Below, piece by piece: positions 35,940 to 44,492 of a stretch of 64,000 nt of DNA; position 1 is the first letter of the stretch, and the number at the start of each line of letters is the position of its first letter. A model generated the notes under the pieces. That model was given only the letters and a program-made list of their open reading frames with translations, was not told the origin of the DNA and searched no databases. A program made the translations under genes and the position numbers. Source of the DNA: an uncultured Brachybacterium sp. (lineage in GTDB: Bacteria > Actinomycetota > Actinomycetes > Actinomycetales > Dermabacteraceae). The DNA lies in NCBI RefSeq assembly GCF_947500705.1, contig NZ_CANMSY010000001.1, positions 62,001 through 126,000 of the forward strand. The letters run 5' to 3'.

Positions 35940-36863
35940 TCAGCGGGTGGCGTCGATGAGGAGCTTGCCGCTGGCCGCTCCCTGCATGCTGGACTCGAAG
36001 GCCGCGGCCGCCTCGGCGAGCGGGAAGGTCCGGTCGATGTCCACGTGGAGGGTGCCGCCGGCGACCTTCTCGAGAAGGGTGCGCAGGCGCGGGCCGTCGG
36101 GCCGCACCCAGACCCAGCGCCCGCCGGCCTCCTCGACCGAGGGATCGGCGATCGAGACGTGGCGCCCGCCGTCGGTCAGGACCGCGAGGGTCTCCTCGCG
36201 CACCCCGCCCACGAAGTCGGCGACCGCGCTCACGCCGTCGGGCGCGATCTCTCGCACCCGCTCGACGAGGCCCTCCCCGTAGGCCACCGGGGTGACGCCG
36301 AGGGACCGCAGCTTCTCGTGGTTGTCGGCGGACGCGGTGCCGATCACGGTCGCGCCCCGCTCTCGCGCGAGCTGCGCAGCGAGGTAGCCGACGCCGCCGG
36401 AGGCGGCATGGATCAGCAGGGTGTCCTCGCCGGTCAGCTCGAGGGTCTCGAGGCTGCGCAGCGCGGTCAGGCCGGTCAGTGGCAGGCCCGCGGCGGCGTC
36501 GAAGCTGACGCCCTCCGGGATCGCGGCGACCGAGGTGGCGGGCAGCGCCACGTACTCGGCGAAGGTCCCGCCGTGGATGACGTCCTTGCGCCCGTAGGAG
36601 GCGACGCGGTCACCCGGGGCGAACTCGGGGGCGTCGGGGCCGACGGCCTCGACCACCCCGGCCACGTCCCAGCCGGGGATGACGGGGAAGAAGGCGTCGA
36701 TGAGCGAGTCCAGGCCGCCGCTCATCACCTTCCAGTCGACGGGGTTCACGGAGGCGCGCTCCACGCGGATCAGGACTGCTCCAGGCCCGACTTTCGGCCG
36801 GGGGACGTCGGAGAGCTCAAGGGTGGAGGGGTCGCCGTACTCGGAATAGGTCATTGCACGCAT
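35940..36863 (-). CDS. Zinc-independent quinone oxidoreductase-type MDR protein
   Basis: A 307-aa NADPH-dependent medium-chain reductase of the quinone oxidoreductase group. Features are the N-terminal MTYSEYGDPSTLELSDVPRP, VERASVNPVDWKVMSGG, PVIPGWDVAGVVEAVG and the cofactor loop LIHAASGGVGYLAAQLA (about residues 150-166). The structural-zinc cysteines of alcohol dehydrogenases are absent. It reduces quinones or enals, and a detoxifying role is the usual view. It is divergent from a flavin-reductase-like gene, with 221 nt between. Confidence 0.87.
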   Translation of the reverse strand: MRAMTYSEYGDPSTLELSDVPRPKVGPGAVLIRVERASVNPVDWKVMSGGLDSLIDAFFPVIPGWDVAGVVEAVGPDAPEFAPGDRVASYGRKDVIHGGTFAEYVALPATSVAAIPEGVSFDAAAGLPLTGLTALRSLETLELTGEDTLLIHAASGGVGYLAAQLARERGATVIGTASADNHEKLRSLGVTPVAYGEGLVERVREIAPDGVSAVADFVGGVREETLAVLTDGGRHVSIADPSVEEAGGRWVWVRPDGPRLRTLLEKVAGGTLHVDIDRTFPLAEAAAAFESSMQGAASGKLLIDATR

Positions 36864-37084
36864 GCGGGGACAACGCGCCGAGACGCGTCGACATTCCCGC
36901 TGCGACAGGTGACTGACCCTTCAGATGCCACCCAGTGGGCTCCCTCGCAGCCCGGTGAAGGTCGAGATCGTCGAGTCCGCGACACCTCCCGGTGCGCGCG
37001 TGATGTGACGCCACGTGACGCCGGAGGTCCCAGATGACAGGCCTCCTCGGCATCCGGGCCGGGCCGAGGCCTACAGTGAAAGCC

Positions 37085-37579
37085 ATGCTGACCGACATCG
37101 CGCTCCGTGAGGCGTTCTCCCACTTCCCTCAGGGCATGGTCCTGGTCGCCGCCGAGGTCGACGGCGTGCGCCACGGGCTGATCGCCTCGACCTTCACCGT
37201 CGGCGTCTCCCTGGATCCGCCGCTGGTGTCCCTCGCGGTGCAGCACACCTCGAAGACCTGGCCGGCCCTGCACGAGCACGGACATCTCGGCGTGACGGTG
37301 CTGGGCCGCACCCAGGCTCCGTTCGCGCGCCAGCTCTCGTCGACGGATCGGGCGCGCCGCTTCGACGGGATCGACGTGAGCGTGGATCCGAACGGCGCAC
37401 TCACCCTGCAGCACGCCCCGGCATGGATGACCGTGCGGGTGCACGACCAGATGCGAGCCGGGGACCACGACCTGGTGCTGCTGGAGGTGCTCGAGATCGA
37501 CAGCCTGCCCGACGCCGAAGCGATGGTCTTCCACCGCAGCCGCTTCAAGCAGCTGATGCGGGAGGATCCGGCCCTCTGA
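37085..37579 (+). CDS. Flavin reductase-like FMN-binding protein
   Basis: A 164-aa protein of the flavin reductase-like (split barrel) family, which reduces FMN with NAD(P)H or serves as partner of flavin monooxygenases. It has the family pattern FSHFPQGMVLVAA, GLIASTFTVGVSLDPPLVSLAVQHTSKTWP and DHDLVLLEVLEI near the C terminus. ATG 37085 fits the start of the conserved domain, and TACAGT lies 13 nt upstream, close to the leaderless spacing seen elsewhere. It could feed reduced flavin to the LLM monooxygenases in the window, but this is only a possibility. Confidence 0.85.
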   Translation: MLTDIALREAFSHFPQGMVLVAAEVDGVRHGLIASTFTVGVSLDPPLVSLAVQHTSKTWPALHEHGHLGVTVLGRTQAPFARQLSSTDRARRFDGIDVSVDPNGALTLQHAPAWMTVRVHDQMRAGDHDLVLLEVLEIDSLPDAEAMVFHRSRFKQLMREDPAL

Positions 37580-37641
37580 CTCCCCGGGCGCTGGTGCTCA
37601 GGTCAGGCTGCGGCGCGGGACCGCTCCTGCGGCCTGCGGCA

Positions 37642-39243
37642 TTACGGGGAGTTCTCCACCGGCTCTGCGCCGCGGATCTGCCCGAAGGCGAGGGATGACC
37701 AGAAGTCGCCGCGGACGTACCGCTGCTCAGGATCCGGTGCGAAGTCCCAATGCCGGTTCGTGCCCTGCTGGAGGGCGTCAGCCACCAGGCGGCGGCGTGC
37801 CTGGCTGGCCAGGATGTCCGACTCCAGGGACGGAAGGTCGTACTGGGCGTCCAGCTCTGCGCGCAGGCGCTGGGCCAGCTCGACATACGCGGGCTCGGCG
37901 GCGACGTTTCGCAGCTCAAGCGGGTCGGTGACCAGGTCGAACAGCTGCTCCGGGTCACCCGGGCAGAGCACGAACTTGAACTGGCCGCGCACCAGGGTCA
38001 GCTGCGGCCGCAGCGTGCCCTCGGCGAGGTACTCGATGACGATGTCGCGGTCCTCGGGCCCGGATCGGCCGTCCGTCTCGCGGCGGGCGGATTCCAGCAG
38101 CGAGAGCCCGCGCCGCGAGGAGGGCGCGGCCACCGCGTGCCCGCCGGCGTCCTGCACCGGCGGATACGCGGGGGCCTGATCAGCGGGGGCCTGCGCGAGT
38201 TCCAGCAGGGTCGGCATCAGGTCCAGCAGCGACACCGGGTTCGAAAATCGCCCGCGGGGAACCAGGTGCTGGGGTCCGTGGACGATCAGCGGGACCCGAG
38301 CAGACTCCTCGTAGGGCGACATCTTGTACCACAGGCCCTTCTCGCCCAGCATGTCGCCGTGGTCGCTGGTGACCACGATGACGGTGTTCTCCAGCAGGCC
38401 CAGCTCCTCCAGCCGGGTCCGGATCCGGCCCACGTGGTCGTCGATGTAGCTGACAGCCGCGTAGTACGAGCGTCGTGCGCGTCGCACCTCCTCGAGGCTC
38501 GGATCGCGCAGGTCGAACCCGCTCATCGCGCGCAGGCGATGGCTGTGCGGGTCCTGCTCCGCCTCAGGGACCTCAGGGTGCTTCGGGGCCGGGATCTCGA
38601 CCTCTGCGAAGCGGTCCCAGTGCTCGCGCGGCGGCTCGTAGGGGTCATGCGGGTGGATGAAGCTGGTGACCATCAGGAAGGGGATGTCCCTGCCCGCGGC
38701 CTGGTTCGCCCGCACCCGGTCGTTGAGGTGGCGCAGCGTGCGAAAGCCCACCTCGTCGTCGAAGTCCTGCTGGACGGTCGCCTGGGAGACGCCGGCGGTG
38801 AAGACGGTGTCGGCGTCGTGATACCACGGCAGTCGGTCGGCGGGGTCTCGCCGCCAGTCCGGCACCATGTCCATATCCGCCGGGTAGACGTCCGTGGTCA
38901 GGCGCTGTTCGAACCCGTGGTGCTGGTCGGGTCCGATGAAGTGCATGCGCCCCACCAGCGCCGTGTGGTAGCCGGCGGCGCGCAGGTGATGGGCGAACGT
39001 GGGAGTCGAGGAGGTGAAGTCATCGCCGTTGTCATAGCAGCCGACGTCCGACGGCATCCGCCCGGTCATCATGGACGCGCGCGAGGGCGCGCACAGCGGG
39101 GTGCTGCAGTACGCCCGGTCGAACACTGCGGCGTCGGCCGCCAGGGCATCCATGTGCGGGGTCCTGGCAGCGGTGTCACCGTAGGCCCCGAGCGCCTGCG
39201 CGGCCATCTGGCCGGCCTGGATGACGACAATATTCGGTCTCAT
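37642..39243 (-). CDS. betC: Choline sulfatase
   Basis: A 533-aa sulfatase that should release choline from choline-O-sulfate. The sulfatase signature CAPSR (about residues 51-55) contains the Cys that is converted to formylglycine, and SDHGDMLGEKGLWYK carries metal ligands. The C-terminal segment with HWDFAPDPEQRYVRGDFW matches the choline-sulfatase-specific tail. The N terminus reads VVIQAGQMAAQALGAYG, as in BetC, where QM replaces the usual DD pair. It is second in an operon behind a BCCT transporter gene (101 nt between). The product, choline, can enter the betB-betA route encoded about 5 kb away. Confidence 0.92.
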   Translation of the reverse strand: MRPNIVVIQAGQMAAQALGAYGDTAARTPHMDALAADAAVFDRAYCSTPLCAPSRASMMTGRMPSDVGCYDNGDDFTSSTPTFAHHLRAAGYHTALVGRMHFIGPDQHHGFEQRLTTDVYPADMDMVPDWRRDPADRLPWYHDADTVFTAGVSQATVQQDFDDEVGFRTLRHLNDRVRANQAAGRDIPFLMVTSFIHPHDPYEPPREHWDRFAEVEIPAPKHPEVPEAEQDPHSHRLRAMSGFDLRDPSLEEVRRARRSYYAAVSYIDDHVGRIRTRLEELGLLENTVIVVTSDHGDMLGEKGLWYKMSPYEESARVPLIVHGPQHLVPRGRFSNPVSLLDLMPTLLELAQAPADQAPAYPPVQDAGGHAVAAPSSRRGLSLLESARRETDGRSGPEDRDIVIEYLAEGTLRPQLTLVRGQFKFVLCPGDPEQLFDLVTDPLELRNVAAEPAYVELAQRLRAELDAQYDLPSLESDILASQARRRLVADALQQGTNRHWDFAPDPEQRYVRGDFWSSLAFGQIRGAEPVENSP

Positions 39244-39344
39244 GGTCGACCTCGCCTTTCACGTCGGAGGGGGTGGATGATCCGTCCGCCGCTGCGGTCG
39301 GTGCGCGGCACTGCGCGGAGGTCGGGTCGTGCCGCGCGCGTGCG

Positions 39345-41336
39345 TCAGGACGGTGTGGAGCGGGTCGTCCCCGCGGAGCTCGAGGTCGTGCCGTCGTCAG
39401 CCTCCGGGTCGACGATCTCGATCTCCCCGGTCTCCGGGTTCCAGCCGTCGGCCCACTCCCCGGTCTCGAAGTCGTAGCCGACCGGCTCGCCGTCCTCGTC
39501 GGTGCGCTGGTACCACTCGGTGAACTCCCCGTCGGTGGAGTCGACCACGGCGCCGGCGCCCTCGCCCGGTTCGGTGCGGACCACCTGCAGGCTGAAGTCG
39601 TCGTCGAACCGGTCCACGCCGTCCACGACGGCGTTGTCGATCGCCGCCTCGGCGTACTGCTGGCGCAGGGTGAGGGGGTCGCTGCGCAGCTCCCGGAGCC
39701 AGGCCACGATGATCAGCAGCATCACCACGGCGAAGGGCACGGCGGTGATGATCACCAGCGACTGCAGGCCCTGCAGCGCGGTCTCACCGCCCAGCAGCAG
39801 CATCACCACCGCGATGCCTCCCATCACCACGCCCCAGAAGACCACGACCAGCTTGGGCGGGCTCTGGCTGCCCTTGGTGGTGAGGATGCCCATCACCACG
39901 GAGGCGGAGTCGGCGGCGGTGATGAAGAAGATCGCCAGGATGACCATGATCAGGATCGGCAGGAACTCGGCGAAGGGCAGGTTCTCCACCATCGAGAACA
40001 GCACCTGGGCCGGATTCACCGAGTCCATCTGGCCCAGCGAGCCGTCGCGGTACATCGAGATCGCGGTGCCGCCCATGATCCCGTACGCGAGGAAGAGCAG
40101 GGAGGACGGGATGAGGATGACGCCGAGCACGAACTGGCGGATGGTGCGGCCGCGGGAGATGCGCGCGATGAAGATGCCCACGAAGGGCGACCATGAGATC
40201 CACCAGGCCCAGTAGTACACGGTCCAGGCGGACTGGAAGTCGAGGGTGTCCTGGCCCCAGGAGGCCGAGCGCCCCATGAACTCGAGCATCGAACCGAGGT
40301 ACTCCATCACGGCCGAGGGCAGCAGGTTCAGCAGGAACAGGGTCGGGCCCAGGATGAACAGCGCACCGGCGAAGCCGATCGTGAGCACGATGTTGGTGTT
40401 CGAGAGGTAGCGGATGCCGCGGGAGACGCCGGAGACCGCCGAGATCACGAAGCCGACCGAGAGCACCGCGATGATCACGATCATCATGGTGTTGGTCAGC
40501 TCCGAGGCGCCCGAGACGATCACGAAGCCCTCACCGATCTGCAGCACGGCGATGCCGAGCGCGGCGGCGGTGCCGAACAGCGTCGCGATGATCGCGAAGA
40601 CGTCCACCAGCTGCCCGGCCCAGCCCTCGGAGTGCTTCTTGCCGAACAGGCGCTCGAAGATCGAGGACATCAGCAGGGTACGACCTCGCCGATAGGCCGC
40701 GTACGCCACCGCGCCACCCACCAGGGCGTACATCGCCCAGGCGTGGAAGCCCCAGTGGTAGTAGGTCTGGGCGAGGGCCGTGTGCAGGGCCTCGACCGAT
40801 TCGGGTTCGTTCGTCAGCGGAGGCGGGGTGAGGAAGTACGTCAGCGGTTCCGAGGGGCCCCAGAACATCACACCGATGCCGAGGCCGGCGGCGAACAGCA
40901 TCGCCACCCAGGAGAAGGTGGAGAACTCCGGGGTCTCGCCGTCCTTGCCCAGCGGGATCTTCCCGTATCGGGAGAAGGCCAGGATCAGCAGGGTCACCAG
41001 CACCACCGTGGCGACGGCGTTGAAGAGCCAGCCGAGGTGGGTCATGACCCAGGCGTAGGCGACGTTCGCCACCTCTCCGACGCTCGCCGGGTTGAGGATC
41101 CCCCAGATCACGAAGGCGACGGCGAGGATCCCGGCGACACCGAACACGAACTTGTCGATGCGGTAGCGGCGGCGCTGCTCATCGATGCCGATCCCCGGCA
41201 CCAGGGCCGGGTGGATGTCATGGGGATACTGCGGCCGGGAGTAGTCGATGCTCGCCAGTGGGTTCCCGGGTGGGCGCCCGCTCGATCTGTTCCGCGCGGC
41301 CGCTTCTCTCCGGGAGGTGGGATCGTTGTCGTTCAT
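39345..41336 (-). CDS. BCCT-family transporter (betaine/choline or choline-O-sulfate)
   Basis: A 663-aa, 12-helix transporter of the same family as the BetT above but a different subgroup. It has the Gly-rich helix WVAMLFAAGLGIGVMFWGPSEPL with the GIGVM motif, the helix 8 aromatic block YYWAWWISWSPFVGIFIARISRGR and FFITAADSASVVMG. The C-terminal tail is acidic and ends in a Ser/Thr-rich stretch. Transcription with betC suggests that it imports choline-O-sulfate or choline. ATG 41336 is given; the adjacent GTG 41339 is slightly better spaced from a GGAGT site and is equally possible. Confidence 0.9.
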   Translation of the reverse strand: MNDNDPTSRREAAARNRSSGRPPGNPLASIDYSRPQYPHDIHPALVPGIGIDEQRRRYRIDKFVFGVAGILAVAFVIWGILNPASVGEVANVAYAWVMTHLGWLFNAVATVVLVTLLILAFSRYGKIPLGKDGETPEFSTFSWVAMLFAAGLGIGVMFWGPSEPLTYFLTPPPLTNEPESVEALHTALAQTYYHWGFHAWAMYALVGGAVAYAAYRRGRTLLMSSIFERLFGKKHSEGWAGQLVDVFAIIATLFGTAAALGIAVLQIGEGFVIVSGASELTNTMMIVIIAVLSVGFVISAVSGVSRGIRYLSNTNIVLTIGFAGALFILGPTLFLLNLLPSAVMEYLGSMLEFMGRSASWGQDTLDFQSAWTVYYWAWWISWSPFVGIFIARISRGRTIRQFVLGVILIPSSLLFLAYGIMGGTAISMYRDGSLGQMDSVNPAQVLFSMVENLPFAEFLPILIMVILAIFFITAADSASVVMGILTTKGSQSPPKLVVVFWGVVMGGIAVVMLLLGGETALQGLQSLVIITAVPFAVVMLLIIVAWLRELRSDPLTLRQQYAEAAIDNAVVDGVDRFDDDFSLQVVRTEPGEGAGAVVDSTDGEFTEWYQRTDEDGEPVGYDFETGEWADGWNPETGEIEIVDPEADDGTTSSSAGTTRSTPS

Positions 41337-41459
41337 CACGTCGGGACTCCGTTCGGGCTGGGGAAAAGGGCGGAGCTCCGGCAGGGCAGACCGCGGATCC
41401 CGGCCGATCTCTCACTGCCGACGGGTCGATTCCCGGCCGTCACGCATCGCACGCCGAAC

Positions 41460-41488
41460 ACACCTGAGAGTCCACTGTAGCCAGGTGT
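41460..41488 (-). promoter_or_regulatory. Candidate operator/promoter of the BCCT-betC operon
   Basis: ACACCTG (41460-41466) and CAGGTGT (41482-41488) form a 7-bp inverted repeat with a 15-nt spacer. On the minus strand a TACAGT -10-like box lies inside it. This is the best regulatory candidate in the 270 nt upstream of the transporter. Confidence 0.4.
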
Positions 41489-41606
41489 CCGATTCCGGGC
41501 CGAGGCCGAGGTGGTCGGAGCACCTCGGGTGGCCAAGGGCCGGTCCTGGCTGCTCCCGTGAAAAGTTGGCCTCGTCCGGCGCCCCACTGCCGATGGGCGG
41601 GACCGC

Positions 41607-43268
41607 TCAGAGCTCGCGGAACCGTCCGGCGTCGACATCCCAGCGCCGGTCGATGCGCACCGTCTCGAGCATGCGCCGGTCATGGGTGACCAGCAGCAGC
41701 GTGCCCTCGTAGGACTCCAGCGCCTGCTCGAGCTGCTCGATGGCGGGGAGGTCGAGGTGGTTGGTGGGCTCATCGAGCACCAGCAGGTTCACGCCTCGGG
41801 CCTGCAGCAGGGCGAGCGCGGCGCGGGTGCGCTCGCCCGGGGACAGCTCGGCGGCGGTGCGGCCCACATGATCGGCCTTGAGGCCGAACTTCGCCAGCAG
41901 GGTGCGCACCTCTGCCGGGGACAGCGCGGGCAGCTGGCCCTCGACGACCTCGGCAAGGGCCGCGGAGCCGGTGAACAGCGAGCGGGCCTGGTCGATCTCG
42001 CCGATCTGCACGCTCGCGCCGAGCGACGCTGAGCCGTCGTCCACGGTGCGTCGGCCCAGCAGGGCGCTCAGCAGCGTCGACTTCCCCGCGCCATTGGGTC
42101 CTGTGATGCCGATCCGCTCCCCGGCGTTCACCTGCACCGAGATCGGGCCCAGGGTGAAATCTCCCTGCCTGACCACTGCGCCGGTGAGCGTGGCGACCAC
42201 GCTGCCCGAGCGGGGCGCGGCGCCGATCGTGAACTGGAGCTGCCACTCCTTGCGCGGCTCCTCGACCTCGTCGAGCCGGGCGATGCGGCTCTCCATCTGC
42301 CGCACCTTCTGGGCCTGCTTCTCGCTGGACTCGGACTGCGCGCGGCGGCGGATCTTGTCATTGTCCGGTGCCTTCTTCATCGCATTGCGCACGCCCTGGC
42401 TGGACCATTCGCGCTGCGTGCGGGCCCGGGAGACGAGATCGGACTTCTTCTGCGCGAACTCCTCGTACTGCTCGCGGGCGTGCCGGCGCACGGTGGCCCG
42501 CTCCTCGAGGTAGGCCTCGTAACCGCCGCCGAACAAGCGGTGGCTGTTCTGAGCGAGGTCGAGCTCGAGCACGCTGGTCACACAACGGGCGAGGAACTCA
42601 CGATCATGGCTGACCAGCACCGCTCCCCCACGCAGCCCCTGCACGAAGCGCTCCAGGCGCTCGAGGCCGTCGAGGTCCAGATCGTTGGTGGGCTCGTCCA
42701 GCAGCACCAGGTCGAAGCGGGACAGCAGCAGTGCGGCGAGGCCCACCCGCGCAGCCTGCCCGCCGGAGAGGGAGGTCATCAGAGTCTGCCGGGCCGCGTG
42801 CGCATCGACCGGGAGGCCCAGCTCGGCCAGCAGCGGAGGGATCCGCTCCTCGAGATCCGCGGCGCCGCTGGCGAGCCAGTGGTCCAGGGCGGTGGAGTAG
42901 GCGTCGGCCGGGTCGGGGCCGCCCCGCGGCGCCTCCTCCCCGAGCGCGCTGGCCGTCGCATCCATGTCGGCGCTCGCCTGCGCGCAGCCGGTGCGGCGTG
43001 CGATGTATCCGGCGATGGTCTCCCCGACGACGCGCTCATACTCCTGCGGCAGCCAGCCCACGAAGGCGTCCGACGGGGAGAGGGAGACGGTGCCGGCGTG
43101 CGGCTGATCGGCCGTGGCGAGCAGGCGCAGCAGGGTGGATTTGCCGGCACCGTTGGCGCCCACCACGCCGATCACGTCGCCGGGCGCGACGGTGAGGTCG
43201 AGGCCTTCGAACAGCGTGCGATGGCCGTACCCACCGGCCAGGCCGTGGGCGACGAGGGTTGCGCTCAT
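41607..43268 (-). CDS. ABC-F family ATPase
   Basis: A 553-aa soluble protein with two ABC ATPase domains and no membrane part. Domain 1 has GVVGANGAGKSTLLRL (about residues 35-50), LSGGQAARVGLAALL and VLLDEPTNDLDLDGL. The interdomain linker is long and charged (EEFAQKKSDLVSRARTQREW, then KKAPDNDKIRRRAQSE). Domain 2 has GITGPNGAGKSTLLSALL, ELSPGERTRAALALLQ and VLDEPTNHLDL. ABC-F proteins act on the ribosome as translation factors or displace macrolide, lincosamide or streptogramin drugs. Sequence alone does not separate these, although the overall style is that of actinobacterial self-resistance members. Confidence 0.9.
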   Translation of the reverse strand: MSATLVAHGLAGGYGHRTLFEGLDLTVAPGDVIGVVGANGAGKSTLLRLLATADQPHAGTVSLSPSDAFVGWLPQEYERVVGETIAGYIARRTGCAQASADMDATASALGEEAPRGGPDPADAYSTALDHWLASGAADLEERIPPLLAELGLPVDAHAARQTLMTSLSGGQAARVGLAALLLSRFDLVLLDEPTNDLDLDGLERLERFVQGLRGGAVLVSHDREFLARCVTSVLELDLAQNSHRLFGGGYEAYLEERATVRRHAREQYEEFAQKKSDLVSRARTQREWSSQGVRNAMKKAPDNDKIRRRAQSESSEKQAQKVRQMESRIARLDEVEEPRKEWQLQFTIGAAPRSGSVVATLTGAVVRQGDFTLGPISVQVNAGERIGITGPNGAGKSTLLSALLGRRTVDDGSASLGASVQIGEIDQARSLFTGSAALAEVVEGQLPALSPAEVRTLLAKFGLKADHVGRTAAELSPGERTRAALALLQARGVNLLVLDEPTNHLDLPAIEQLEQALESYEGTLLLVTHDRRMLETVRIDRRWDVDAGRFREL

Positions 43269-43346
43269 CGGGACATCTTCCCACTGCAACGGCGAGCTCC
43301 TGGGCCGTCTCGACAGCATGGCCAGACCGACCACGGCCTCGCTCCC

Positions 43347-43631
43347 GTGACGTCGCCCACAGCGGGTGAGAAAAGGGCGGGAGTCCGCGAGGTGGACGCG
43401 ATCATCCTGGCCACCGGCTACACGACCGGGCTCCGGGCGCTCCTCGGGCATCTCCACGTGCTCGACGAGCTCGGATTCCCGCTGGACGGCCACGGCCGCG
43501 AGATCCTGCCCGGGCTGCGCTGCCTGGGCTACGTGCGCCGGCCGGGCCTGACGGGCTACGACGCCCGCCTCGCCCGGAGGATGTCCCGGGACCTCTGCCC
43601 GCGGCGCCGACGGACCGACCGTCGGCGCTGA
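43347..43631 (+). pseudogene. C-terminal remnant of an FAD-dependent monooxygenase
   Basis: An open stretch of about 95 codons carries EVDAIILATGYTTGLRALLGH, the ATGY motif near the end of flavin-containing or Baeyer-Villiger-type monooxygenases, then a matching C-terminal tail (GFPLDGHGREILPGLRCLGY). The N-terminal ~300 residues, including both dinucleotide-binding motifs, are missing. The DNA where they should be is occupied by the opposite-strand ABC-F gene. A GTG at 43347 could start a short peptide, but no working enzyme can result. Confidence 0.7.
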
Positions 43632-43766
43632 TCAGGGCCGGCATCGGATCGCCCTGTCGATCCCGACATGGGCAGTGCTCACGAGCCCAGGCTCACCAGG
43701 GTGCAGGCGGTGGCGGGGCGGGCCCTGCCCGAGCCGGCGCAGGCACTGCCGGTCTGGGCACGGTCG

Positions 43767-43898
43767 CTACCGCAGCAGTCGGGAGAGCAGGCGGTGTGCG
43801 GTCCGTCGGCCCACGCGCTTTCCCACCGCCTCCGGTCCTCGCCGGGCGGCGCGCACATCGCCCTGCACCCGTCGTGCTCGAAACAGCCAATTCAGCAT
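43767..43898 (-). CDS. Small Arg-rich protein, 43 residues
   Basis: A short frame starting MLNWLFRARRVQGDVRAARR and ending RLLSRLLR, with 14 arginines, in an amphipathic or cationic helix style. The evidence for translation is an ideal Shine-Dalgarno AAGGAGG (complement of 43904-43910) spaced 5 nt from the ATG. I do not recognise a family. It is divergent from the DksA-like gene (114 nt between) and faces the monooxygenase remnant. Confidence 0.5.
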   Translation of the reverse strand: MLNWLFRARRVQGDVRAARRGPEAVGKRVGRRTAHRLLSRLLR

Positions 43899-44012
43899 CG
43901 GAACCTCCTTGATGTGGTTGCCTCGACCGTATCGCGACCATCGCGTGCTGAACGGCCTGCCCCGCCTCTCAGCGTCCCGATCGAGGGGACACCTGGTGAG
44001 GAGGAGGTTCGG

Positions 44013-44357
44013 ATGGCATCACCACGATCCCGCGCTGAGAGCATCGACGCTCGCCGACGAGAGGTGCACGAGCAGCTCGCGAACGTCGAGCTGGAACTCA
44101 CCGCGCTGCGACGGACCCGTGAAGGGCTCAGCGACGACGACGAGCACGATCCCGACGGCGTCCCGCTGTCCGCCCAGTGGTCCCGGCTCGAAGGGCTGAA
44201 GCAGATGAAGCTCGAGGCGCTCGCCGCGATCCACGAGGCGGAGGCGCGGCTGGCGCGCGGGGAGGACGGCCGGTGCAGAGTCTGCGGCCGCCCCATCGCG
44301 TCGGCCCGGCTCGCGGCTCGACCGGAGGCGACGACCTGCATCGACTGCACACCGTGA
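44013..44357 (+). CDS. TraR/DksA-type zinc-finger protein
   Basis: A 114-aa protein with an N-terminal coiled coil (RREVHEQLANVELELTALRR, about residues 15-34) and a C-terminal zinc finger CRVCGRPI ... CIDC (about 88-112). This is the DksA/TraR plan, in which the coiled coil enters the RNA polymerase secondary channel and tunes initiation. Actinobacteria use CarD and RbpA more prominently, and the function of their small DksA-like proteins is poorly known. GAGGAGG precedes ATG 44013. A hairpin follows the gene. Confidence 0.85.
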   Translation: MASPRSRAESIDARRREVHEQLANVELELTALRRTREGLSDDDEHDPDGVPLSAQWSRLEGLKQMKLEALAAIHEAEARLARGEDGRCRVCGRPIASARLAARPEATTCIDCTP

Positions 44358-44375
44358 CCCGACGCCCGGCCCGGA

Positions 44376-44397
44376 CCCGCGGGCGAGAGCCCGCGGG
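44376..44397 (+). terminator. Hairpin after the DksA-like gene
   Basis: A perfect 9-bp stem, CCCGCGGGC / GCCCGCGGG, closes a GAGA tetraloop, 19 nt after the stop codon. Confidence 0.65.
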
Positions 44398-44492
44398 CGG
44401 GACGAGCAGCGCGGCAGGGCTCCCCGCATCCCGCGCTCGATACGATGACGGCGCCTCAGCCCACCAGTCCCCCTCCTTCGAGAAGGTGCCCG

